From: JBBCJR01 sp037190805
GTDB taxonomy: Bacteria; Pseudomonadota; Alphaproteobacteria; Sphingomonadales; Sphingomonadaceae
NCBI GenBank assembly: GCA_037190805.1
Contig: JBBCJR010000014.1
Span: forward strand, 62,001 to 126,000
Direction: 5' to 3'
Length of the DNA: 64,000 nucleotides
Part shown: piece by piece, positions 57,664 through 64,000 of the stretch
How positions within the stretch are numbered: the first letter of the stretch is position 1
How the letters are laid out: every line of letters begins with the position of its first letter
Made by a program: the position numbers and the translations under genes
Notes under the pieces: model-generated
Told to the model about the DNA's origin: nothing
Seen by the model: only the letters and a program-made list of their open reading frames with translations
Databases searched by the model: none

Positions 57664-58688
57664 CCCAGTGAAGGCCGTCCCGCCGGGCCCTGCCCCGCGA
57701 TATCGGCAATGATGTAGAGTGGCCGGCGCTTCACCTCCATATAGAGGCGGCCCAGATATTCGCCGAGCAGCCCGAGCACGAGCATCTGCACCGCGCCCAG
57801 CACCAGGATGACCAGCATAAGCGACGTCCAGCCCTGGGTCGCGGCGCCGTTCAGATAGCCGATGATCGTGTAGGCGAGCAGCCCGACCGACCCCAGCGCA
57901 AGCGCGATCCCGACATAGCTGGCAAAGCGCAGCGGCGCGGTGGAAAAACCGGTCAGCGCGTCGAAGGCGAAGCGGACCATCTTCTTCAAGGGATAGCTGG
58001 TCTCGCCGGCCAGCCGCTGGGCGCGGTCATAAGCGAACGGCACCTGGCGAAAACCTACCCAGGCGACCATGCCGCGAATGAAGCGCGCCTGTTCAGGCAG
58101 GGTCAGGAAGGCGTCCAACGCCCGACGCGTCATCAGCCGGAAATCGCCGGTGTCGACCGGAATATCGGTGTCGGTCAGTGACGACAACGCGCGATAGAAC
58201 AGCGCCGCGGATGCCTTTTTGAAGGCGCTTTCGCCTTGGCGCTGGCGGCGGACGGCATAGACGACGTCGGCGCCCTCTCGGTCCATCATCGCCATCATCT
58301 CGCCCAGCAGTTCCGGCGGGTCCTGAAGATCGGCGTCGATGATGAGGATGCGCGCGCCCCGCGCCAGGTCGAGCCCGGCGGTCAGCGCCAGCTGATGCCC
58401 ATGATTGCGCGACAAGTGGATGCCAAGGAGTCGCGGATCGCCGGCGGCCAACTCGCGGATCAGGGACCAGGTGCGGTCGCGCGAACCGTCATCGACCAGG
58501 ATGATCTCGTGATCCGCGCCCACCACGGCCGTCGCCGCCGCGGAAATCCGGCGGTGCAGTTCGGGCAGACAAGCCTCTTCATTATGGCAGGGAATGACGA
58601 TCGAAAGCTGGGGCACCGGCTCCACCTCTGGCGAAGGGACAGTCGATACACGGGATGGAGGCGCGATGCCATTGCCGGCGACGGTCAT
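57594..58688 (-). CDS. GtrB/ArnC-like glycosyltransferase family 2
   Basis: This is a probable polyprenyl-phosphate glycosyltransferase that loads a sugar onto undecaprenyl phosphate. The 364-residue product has the GT2 core (LSIVIPCHNEEACLPELHRR, then EIILVDDGSRDRTWS and ILIIDADLQDPPELLGEM) and two C-terminal transmembrane helices (FASYVGIALALGSVGLLAYT and SLMLVILVLGAVQMLVLGLL). This matches DPM1/GtrB/ArnC. Its ATG overlaps the downstream-oriented GT-C-like gene stop (ATGA). Confidence 0.9.
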   Translation of the reverse strand: MTVAGNGIAPPSRVSTVPSPEVEPVPQLSIVIPCHNEEACLPELHRRISAAATAVVGADHEIILVDDGSRDRTWSLIRELAAGDPRLLGIHLSRNHGHQLALTAGLDLARGARILIIDADLQDPPELLGEMMAMMDREGADVVYAVRRQRQGESAFKKASAALFYRALSSLTDTDIPVDTGDFRLMTRRALDAFLTLPEQARFIRGMVAWVGFRQVPFAYDRAQRLAGETSYPLKKMVRFAFDALTGFSTAPLRFASYVGIALALGSVGLLAYTIIGYLNGAATQGWTSLMLVILVLGAVQMLVLGLLGEYLGRLYMEVKRRPLYIIADIAGQGPAGRPSLGHFAGASTAAIDTPAGIVTRPIQ

Positions 58689-60220
58689 CGACCCCGCTCC
58701 CGCCGGATGCGATAAACGATGCCCGTGTCATTCTGCCAAACCGGTTCAAGGGCCGGATCGCGAGGCCAGCGAGAGCGGGGAATGTCGATCATCCAGACAT
58801 AGTCGAACGCAGCGCGCGGGAAACTGGCCAGAGTTTCATCCAGCCCGACCTGCGGCTCGTCGGTACAGCGTTCAGGCAAAGGCACCATCTGGCTTGGATC
58901 ATAGGCATAGGGTTCGGCCGCACGATGCCGGACCGACAGCAGCCGCGCGCCGGGCATTTCCCACTGGTCGTTGACGAAGGCATCGCGCCGTACGATCGCC
59001 AGTGCTGCCAGATGCTGATAACGATCCGTGGCCCAATCCGGCACGCATGGCATGCCGACCAGCGACAGGATGCGCGCGCCGGAAGGAATGACCGACAGGG
59101 CCTGCAACTGGCGGTCGTGCGCCGCCCCATAGTTTGCGAACGCAACGGTCGTGGTCGCCAATCGTGCACCCGCGAACAGCAGACCGCCGATCGCCAGCAT
59201 TTTTGCCAGGCGCCAGCCTTCGGGCGAACGGATGGCCAGGATCGCCGTGGCGACCGCGAAGGGGGCCAATCGCATATCGGCATAGGCCGAGCTGAAGATG
59301 ATGCGGGGCAGCACCACGAACGTCACCGCCAGCGCCAGGGCGGTCGCCGCGAGGGTGCGATTATACCGCAGGGCGGGTTCGCGGATGCCGGCGAAGATCA
59401 ATCCGAACAGCACTGCCACGCCCGCCAGATCCCACCAGCGATATCGCTCGCGCAGGATAGACAGCAGCCATTGCAGTTTGGCCTGCCAGTTGAACCAATC
59501 CCCGGTCGCGCCGCCAGCCCCTTCACGCCACAGCACCATCAGGGCAAGCGGCACCGTCAGCGGCAGGCAGGCCAGCCCCGCGTGCCACAACGCGCGCAGC
59601 CAGCGCCCGTCTCCGCGATGCCGCACCACTTCCGACGACAGCACCAGCAGCCCCAGCGTTCCCCAACCATAGGCATGGCAAAGCCAGATCAGCGAGGCGA
59701 GCGGCACGAACAGGGCCGCCCGCAACCGGGGGCGGCGACCGAGGCGCAGCCACAGGGCGAACGCCAGAAACGCCAGCGCCATCGATAGCGCGAAATTCAC
59801 GAAGCCGAACTGAAACGGATAACTATAGGCCAGCGGTACGGCGAAGGCGGCGGTCGGGGGCAAGCGGCCATGCACCTGCCGGGCCACGGCCAGGAATCCG
59901 GCGACCGTCAGCATCGGGATGGCGATCACGATCAGCTTGACCGCCGGTTCGAGTCCGAACAGCCGGGACAGGGGCACGACCAGCAGGTCGACGCCCAGAT
60001 TGCCCATCAGGCTCCACTGGTAGCTGAAATAATCGCCGAGCCAGGGGGAGGTGGCAAGTCCCGTCGCCACCCGATACCGCCCCATATGTCCCGGCAGATC
60101 GACGAGCGGCGGCACGGTCGGCGCCAGCAGCGGCACCGCCGCCAACAGGATCAGCGCCGCCGCATAGAAGCGGGATTGCCACCAAGGCTCTGCCCCGGAC
60201 GCGAACGGCACGCGGGTCAT
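58685..60220 (-). CDS. Polytopic membrane protein, GT-C-like
   Basis: The 511-residue product has about ten transmembrane helices to residue 390, then a soluble C-terminal part. The N-terminal loop holds VDLPGHMGRYR (about 40-50), where GT-C enzymes carry catalytic acidic and His residues, but the family is not firmly recognised. The start is ATG 60220; frame beyond it overlaps the argG end region without support. It is coupled to the GtrB-like gene, so it may transfer the sugar that GtrB loads, as GtrC proteins do. Confidence 0.6.
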   Translation of the reverse strand: MTRVPFASGAEPWWQSRFYAAALILLAAVPLLAPTVPPLVDLPGHMGRYRVATGLATSPWLGDYFSYQWSLMGNLGVDLLVVPLSRLFGLEPAVKLIVIAIPMLTVAGFLAVARQVHGRLPPTAAFAVPLAYSYPFQFGFVNFALSMALAFLAFALWLRLGRRPRLRAALFVPLASLIWLCHAYGWGTLGLLVLSSEVVRHRGDGRWLRALWHAGLACLPLTVPLALMVLWREGAGGATGDWFNWQAKLQWLLSILRERYRWWDLAGVAVLFGLIFAGIREPALRYNRTLAATALALAVTFVVLPRIIFSSAYADMRLAPFAVATAILAIRSPEGWRLAKMLAIGGLLFAGARLATTTVAFANYGAAHDRQLQALSVIPSGARILSLVGMPCVPDWATDRYQHLAALAIVRRDAFVNDQWEMPGARLLSVRHRAAEPYAYDPSQMVPLPERCTDEPQVGLDETLASFPRAAFDYVWMIDIPRSRWPRDPALEPVWQNDTGIVYRIRRERGR

Positions 60221-60251
60221 GGCCGTCCGACCATGCGTGCCGTGCGTGATG

Positions 60252-61472
60252 TCATCGCCCGTCGCGACGTCCCAGCAGGCGGAGGCGGAGCGCGTTGAGC
60301 TTGATGAAGCCCTCGGCGTCGCGCTGGTCATAGGCGCCGGCGTCGTCCTCGAACGTCACCACCTTCTCCGAATACAGGCTGTTGGGCGAACGGCGGCCGA
60401 TGATGTGGACGCCACCCTTGTAGAGCTTCAGCCGGACGGTGCCGGTGACCTTCTCCTGACTCTGGTCGATCGCGGCCTGCAGCATCTCGCGCTCCGGGCT
60501 GAACCAGAAGCCGTTATAGATCAGTTCGGCATAGCGGGGCGCCAACTCGTCCTTCAGATGCGCCGCGCCGCGATCCAGCGTCAGCTGCTCGATCCCGCGA
60601 TGGGCGAGATGGAGGATGGTGCCGCCGGGCGTCTCGTACATGCCGCGCGATTTCATGCCGACGAAGCGGTTCTCGACGAGGTCGAGGCGGCCGATGCCAT
60701 GGGCGCGGCCGAGGTCGTTCAGCTTGGCCAGCAGGCTGGCGGGGCTGAGGCCTTCGCCATTCACCGCCACCGCATCGCCGCGCTCGAAATCGATGGTGAT
60801 GATCTCGGGCGTGTCGGGCGCGTCCTCGGGGTTGACGGTGCGCGAATAGACATAGTCCGGCACCTCCTCCCACGGGTCTTCCAGCACCTTGCCCTCCGAA
60901 GAGGTGTGGAGAAGGTTTGCGTCGGTCGAGAACGGACTTTCGCCCCGCTTGTCCTTGGGCACGGGAATCTGGTGCTGCTCGGCATATTCGATCAGCCGGG
61001 TCCGGCTCGTCAGGTCCCATTCGCGCCACGGGGCGATGACCCGGATATCGGGCTGCAGGGCGTAATAGCCCAGTTCGAACCGCACCTGGTCGTTGCCCTT
61101 GCCGGTCGCGCCGTGGCTGACCGCATCCGCGCCCACCTGGCGTGCGATCTCGATCTGGCGCTTGGCGATCAGCGGCCGCGCGATCGAGGTGCCGAGCAGG
61201 TAGAGCCCTTCGTAGAGCGCATTGGCGCGCATCATCGGGAACACATAGTCCCGCACGAATTCCTCGCGCAGGTCGTCGATGAAGATGTGCTCCGGCTTCA
61301 CGCCCATCAGCAGCGCCTTGGCGCGCGCCGGCTCCAGTTCCTCGCCCTGGCCGAGGTCGGCGGTGAACGTCACCACCTCGCAATTATAGGTCTCGCGCAG
61401 CCATTTCAGGATGACGCTGGTGTCCAGCCCCCCCGAATAGGCAAGGACTACACGTGACACTTGGGCGGACAT
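60252..61472 (-). CDS. argG: Argininosuccinate synthase
   Basis: ArgG joins citrulline and aspartate in arginine synthesis. The 406-residue product starts MSAQVSRVVLAYSGGLDTSV with the ATP pyrophosphatase motif SGGLDTS, and has the family segments VSHGATGKGNDQVRFELGYY and GRRSPNSLYSEKVVTFEDD. ATG 61472 has CAGGAG upstream; a longer frame to 61568 lacks support. Confidence 0.97.
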   Translation of the reverse strand: MSAQVSRVVLAYSGGLDTSVILKWLRETYNCEVVTFTADLGQGEELEPARAKALLMGVKPEHIFIDDLREEFVRDYVFPMMRANALYEGLYLLGTSIARPLIAKRQIEIARQVGADAVSHGATGKGNDQVRFELGYYALQPDIRVIAPWREWDLTSRTRLIEYAEQHQIPVPKDKRGESPFSTDANLLHTSSEGKVLEDPWEEVPDYVYSRTVNPEDAPDTPEIITIDFERGDAVAVNGEGLSPASLLAKLNDLGRAHGIGRLDLVENRFVGMKSRGMYETPGGTILHLAHRGIEQLTLDRGAAHLKDELAPRYAELIYNGFWFSPEREMLQAAIDQSQEKVTGTVRLKLYKGGVHIIGRRSPNSLYSEKVVTFEDDAGAYDQRDAEGFIKLNALRLRLLGRRDGR

Positions 61473-61591
61473 CCCGATCTCCTGGGCAAAGACATTGAAA
61501 CGCGCCCGATACAGGGCGGCCCCGTCCCATTCAAGCGCCAGACAGGCAATCCTTGTTATCGGGTACACATCCGCTTTCGAGGAGTATGTCG

Positions 61592-62248
61592 ATGCGAAAG
61601 TCCATCATCACCATTTCCGCCCTTGCCCTGGCCGCTGCGGGCGGCATCGCGGTCGCCGCGCCTGCCGCCGCGCCTGCTGGAACCACAGCCCAGAAGCCGA
61701 CCCGCGCCGATCGCGGCCAGCCGGTGACCCGTGCCGCGCTGGAAGCCGGCATCAAGGCACGGTTCGACAAGGTCGACGCCAATAAGGACGGCATCGTCAC
61801 CCGGGCCGAGTTCGATGCCCATCGCGATGTGCTGAAATCCGAACGTCAGGCCCGCGCCAAGGCACGGCGCGATCAGCACTTCGCCGCGCTCGACACGAAC
61901 AAGGACGGCCAGATCAGCCGGGCCGAGTTCGACGCCCCGCGCGAACGCCGGGCCGAGGGCCAGAAAGCGCGCGGCGAAGCGCCAAAGGCACGCGGTGAAG
62001 GCTTTGCCGACCGCCGCTGGCGGGGGCCGGGTGCACGTGGTTCGCGCGGTGAACCGATGGCCGGCGCCTGGTTCGACCGCCTCGATGCCGACAAGGACGG
62101 CCGCGTGTCGTTGACCGACATGCTCGCCAAGCCCTTGGAGCGCTTCGATGCGATCGACACCGACCGCAACGGCACGATCAGCCCCGAGGAACGCAAGGCC
62201 GCGCGCGAGAAGATACGCGCCCGCTGGCAGGGCCAGCGTCAGAGCTGA
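61592..62248 (+). CDS. Secreted EF-hand calcium-binding protein
   Basis: The 218-residue product has a signal peptide (SIITISALALAAAGGIAVAA, cleaved near AAP) and four EF-hand loops: DANKDGIVTRAE, DTNKDGQISRAE, DADKDGRVSLTD and DTDRNGTISPEE. The linker between pairs is rich in Arg/Ala/Gly and basic. It is probably a periplasmic calcium-binding protein; function is unknown. The start is ATG 61592 with GAGGAG 7 bases upstream; an ATG six bases earlier is too close to that site. Confidence 0.85.
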   Translation: MRKSIITISALALAAAGGIAVAAPAAAPAGTTAQKPTRADRGQPVTRAALEAGIKARFDKVDANKDGIVTRAEFDAHRDVLKSERQARAKARRDQHFAALDTNKDGQISRAEFDAPRERRAEGQKARGEAPKARGEGFADRRWRGPGARGSRGEPMAGAWFDRLDADKDGRVSLTDMLAKPLERFDAIDTDRNGTISPEERKAAREKIRARWQGQRQS

Positions 62249-62250
62249 CG

Positions 62251-62295
62251 CCCAGCCGGGCGTGGCCGTGGCATCAGAACCCACGCCCGGCTGGG
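62251..62295. repeat. Perfect 15-bp inverted repeat after the EF-hand gene
   Basis: CCCAGCCGGGCGTGG (62251-62265) and its exact complement (62281-62295) flank a 15-base spacer, starting two bases after the stop codon. No T-run follows, so it may be a transcription terminator of atypical form or an mRNA 3' stabiliser. Confidence 0.6.
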
Positions 62296-62317
62296 AACCA
62301 CCCCTGCATTCGGATTG

Positions 62318-62359
62318 ACTGATAATATACGTATCATATACGGTACGTATATTATCAGT
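62318..62359. promoter_or_regulatory. Perfect 16-bp inverted repeat, likely operator of the ParD-like/map operon
   Basis: ACTGATAATATACGTA (62318-62333) and TACGTATATTATCAGT (62344-62359) are exact complements separated by 10 bases; the centre repeats TATACG-type sub-sites. TTGACT at 62315-62320 with TATACG 16 bases later could be the promoter, so the dyad would cover it. It lies 16 bases before the ParD-like start. Ribbon-helix-helix antitoxins commonly bind such repeats over their own promoters. Confidence 0.7.
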
Positions 62360-62375
62360 TTTGAAGAGACCCCCC

Positions 62376-62582
62376 ATGGGCATCGTGAAAATCGACGACG
62401 ACCTGCATGAAGACGTGCGCCGGGCCAGCACGGTCACGTGCCGCTCCATCAATGCGCAGGCCGAATTCTGGATGACGATGGGTATGCTGGCCGAGGCCAA
62501 TCCGACCCTGTCCTTCAACGACATCATAAGGATGCGATTCGCCGCGGCTGACGTACGCGTCGAGGATCTGGCGGCTGCCTGA
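62376..62582 (+). CDS. ParD-like ribbon-helix-helix protein
   Basis: The 68-residue product starts with a short strand and two helices (GIVKIDDDLHEDVRRAS, then CRSINAQAEFWMTMGMLAEA), matching the ParD_like antitoxin family. ATG 62376 is chosen; a TTG 15 bases earlier lies at the edge of the operator. It probably binds the upstream inverted repeat as a dimer of dimers. The stop is two bases before a methionine aminopeptidase gene instead of a classical ParE toxin. That association is recurrent for this family in my knowledge, but its meaning is not established. Confidence 0.8.
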   Translation: MGIVKIDDDLHEDVRRASTVTCRSINAQAEFWMTMGMLAEANPTLSFNDIIRMRFAAADVRVEDLAAA

Positions 62583-62583
62583 G

Positions 62584-63366
62584 ATGGTGAAGACTCCGGA
62601 TGAACTGGCGCTGATGCGCATATCGGGAAAGTTGTTGGCGTCCGTCTTCGAGATGCTGGACGGGCAGGACCTGGCCGGCATGTCGACGCTACAGGTGAAC
62701 GATCTGGTCGACCGCTTCATCACCGTGGATCTTGCCGCGCGTCCCGCAAGCAAGGGGCAATATGGTTTCGAATATGTCCTGAACTGTTCGATCAACCATG
62801 TCGTCTGCCACGGCGTACCCGATGCGGACACCATCGTTCGCGATGGCGACATCATCAACCTCGACATCACGCTCGAAAAGAACGGCTTCATCGCGGATTC
62901 GAGCAAGACCTATCTCGTCGGCAATGCGTCGCCCGCCGCGCGGCGACTGGTGCGCGTCGCCCAGGAAGCGATGTGGAAGGGCATAGAGCAGGTGCGACCG
63001 GGCGCCCGCATGGGCGATATCGGCTTTTCGATCGAGCGGCATGCCAAAAGACACGGCTATTCCGTCGTGCGGGAATATTGCGGGCACGGCATCGGCCGCG
63101 AGATGCACGAGGAACCTCAGGTGCTCAATTTCGGCCGGCCGGGAACGGGCCTGAAACTGTGCGAGGGCATGGTGTTCACCATCGAGCCGATGATCAACCA
63201 GGGAACGCGCAAGGTCTCGACCATGAGCGATGGGTGGACGGTCGTGACCAACGACAGGAAGCTCTCCGCCCAATTCGAACATACGGTCGCCGTCACCGCC
63301 ACTGGCGTCGAGGTTCTGACGCTGCGTCGTGACGAAATGCCCACCATGCGGCAATCCAGAATCTGA
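62584..63366 (+). CDS. map: Type I methionine aminopeptidase
   Basis: Map removes N-terminal Met from nascent proteins. The 260-residue product has the metal ligands in IINLDITLEKNGFIADSSKT (two Asp), CGHGIGREMHEEPQV (His), VFTIEPMINQG (Glu) and QFEHTVAV (Glu), plus the substrate His in CSINHVVCHGVPD. All catalytic residues appear intact. It is cotranscribed with the ParD-like gene under the palindromic operator, which is unusual for a housekeeping map and suggests a second, regulated copy (inferred). Confidence 0.93.
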   Translation: MVKTPDELALMRISGKLLASVFEMLDGQDLAGMSTLQVNDLVDRFITVDLAARPASKGQYGFEYVLNCSINHVVCHGVPDADTIVRDGDIINLDITLEKNGFIADSSKTYLVGNASPAARRLVRVAQEAMWKGIEQVRPGARMGDIGFSIERHAKRHGYSVVREYCGHGIGREMHEEPQVLNFGRPGTGLKLCEGMVFTIEPMINQGTRKVSTMSDGWTVVTNDRKLSAQFEHTVAVTATGVEVLTLRRDEMPTMRQSRI

Positions 63367-63407
63367 CAGGACGGGGCTGGCTGCCGTGTCTGGATCGAAC
63401 CGCAGGA

Positions 63408-64000
63408 TCAATTCACCGGCGCGCGGCGGCGATAGCTGAGCGCTTCGGCGACGTGCAGCCGCCGCACGGCATCCGAGCCCGCCAGGTCGGCCATCGTCCG
63501 GGCGACCCGCAGCACCCGGTGAAAGCCTCGCGCGGACAGGCGCATCGTCTCGGCCGCCTGGGCGAGCAGGACGCGCCCCTCATCGTCCGGCGTCGCCGCC
63601 TGGGCCAGCACGTCACCATCGGCCTCCGCGTTGGTCCGCACGCCTGCACGTGCATAGCGTTCGGTCTGGATCGCGCGGGCGGACGCGACACGGGCAGCAA
63701 CGTCCGCCGATCCCTCGGCGGGCGGCGGGAGGACCAGGTCGGCGGCGCTGACCGCGCCCACCTCGACATGGAGGTCGATACGGTCGAGCAGCGGGCCTGA
63801 CAGCTTCGCCTGATAGTCGGCGGCGCAGCGCGGCGCGCGGGCACAGGCCAGCGCCGCATCGCCGAGATGCCCGCATCGGCACGGATTCATCGCCGCGACC
63901 AGCTGGACCCTGGCCGGGAAGGTGACATGGGCGTTGGCGCGAGCAACGCTGACCTTGCCGGTTTCGAGGGGTTGTCGCAGGGAATCGAGCACCGTGCGCT
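63408..64000 (-). CDS. ComM/YifB-type Mg chelatase-like AAA+ ATPase (C-terminal part)
   Basis: ComM/YifB proteins are hexameric helicase-like ATPases that assist branch migration in recombination and transformation. About 197 codons are present and the N-terminal part lies beyond the window. Visible are the sensor region (FPARVQLVAAMNPCRCGHLG), a Cys-rich segment and LSGPLLDRIDLHVEV, plus the C-terminal Mg_chelatase_C domain ending ALSYRRRAPVN. It converges with map, leaving 41 bases between them. Confidence 0.93.
   Translation of the reverse strand, partial: RTVLDSLRQPLETGKVSVARANAHVTFPARVQLVAAMNPCRCGHLGDAALACARAPRCAADYQAKLSGPLLDRIDLHVEVGAVSAADLVLPPPAEGSADVAARVASARAIQTERYARAGVRTNAEADGDVLAQAATPDDEGRVLLAQAAETMRLSARGFHRVLRVARTMADLAGSDAVRRLHVAEALSYRRRAPVN

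Noticed and set aside
1..64000. CRISPR arrays, transposons, tRNA or rRNA genes, prophage or integrative element ends.
   Set aside because: Looked for by eye on both strands; no repeat-spacer pattern, transposase, terminal repeats or tRNA-like cloverleaf could be supported.

Overview
The window is GC-rich with strong third-position G/C bias. Its content points to a sphingomonad-type alphaproteobacterium (Sphingomonadales): a FlbD-like flagellar activator, sigma-54 promoters, a large TonB receptor, 3-hydroxybutyrate metabolism, and sphingomonad-like IF-3 and L34 sequences. No rRNA, tRNA, CRISPR array, insertion sequence or prophage was seen. It reads as ordinary chromosome with a large flagellar locus.

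Flagellar region, about 1-33,870. The first block runs leftward from flbD (10148) through fliE, fliF, fliG, fliH, fliI, fliJ, fliK and fliL to a fliM cut by the left edge. A single long flagellin follows on the plus strand. After four metabolic genes (patatin-like lipase, 3-hydroxybutyrate dehydrogenase, GNAT, SDR) come lytic transglycosylase-flhA-fliA (minus). Next is a minus block of a MotA-like and a MotB-like protein, flgA, flgM and flgN. Divergent from it are flgB-C-D-E-F-G-H-I-J-K-L and a conventional motA-motB pair. The hierarchy can be read from DNA: four sigma-54 (-24/-12) promoters (fliK, transglycosylase-flhA-fliA, motA-like, flgB), a repeated dyad near three of these loci that looks like the FlbD-type enhancer, and three sigma-28 promoters (flagellin, flgM, motA). 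FliA and its anti-sigma factor FlgM are both encoded here, and the flgM gene itself appears to be under FliA.

Housekeeping region, about 33,890-54,610. engB, yidC, yidD, rnpA and rpmH form the usual membrane-insertase/ribosome cluster. Here rpmH lies wholly inside the rnpA reading frame, with start codons four bases apart. Then come a PGPGW-type membrane protein, infC, a CsgG-like secreted protein, a TonB-dependent receptor, glnD, a DUF2061 protein, mutS, maeB, a 3-hydroxybutyryl-CoA dehydrogenase, argB, yggT, yggU, folD and marC.

Glycosylation region, about 54,600-60,220. Two polytopic GT-C-like membrane proteins, a GtrA flippase-like protein, a SAM methyltransferase and a GtrB-like polyprenyl-phosphate glycosyltransferase together resemble a gtr-type surface-glycan modification system.

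Right end. argG is followed by an EF-hand protein, then by a ParD-like ribbon-helix-helix protein coupled to a methionine aminopeptidase. This pair is preceded by a perfect 16-bp inverted repeat that looks like an autoregulatory operator. A ComM/YifB-type ATPase is cut by the right edge.

The observations most worth following are the sigma-54/enhancer code of the flagellar locus, the ParD-like/aminopeptidase operon with its operator, the nested rpmH/rnpA pair and the reduced second stator-like pair.
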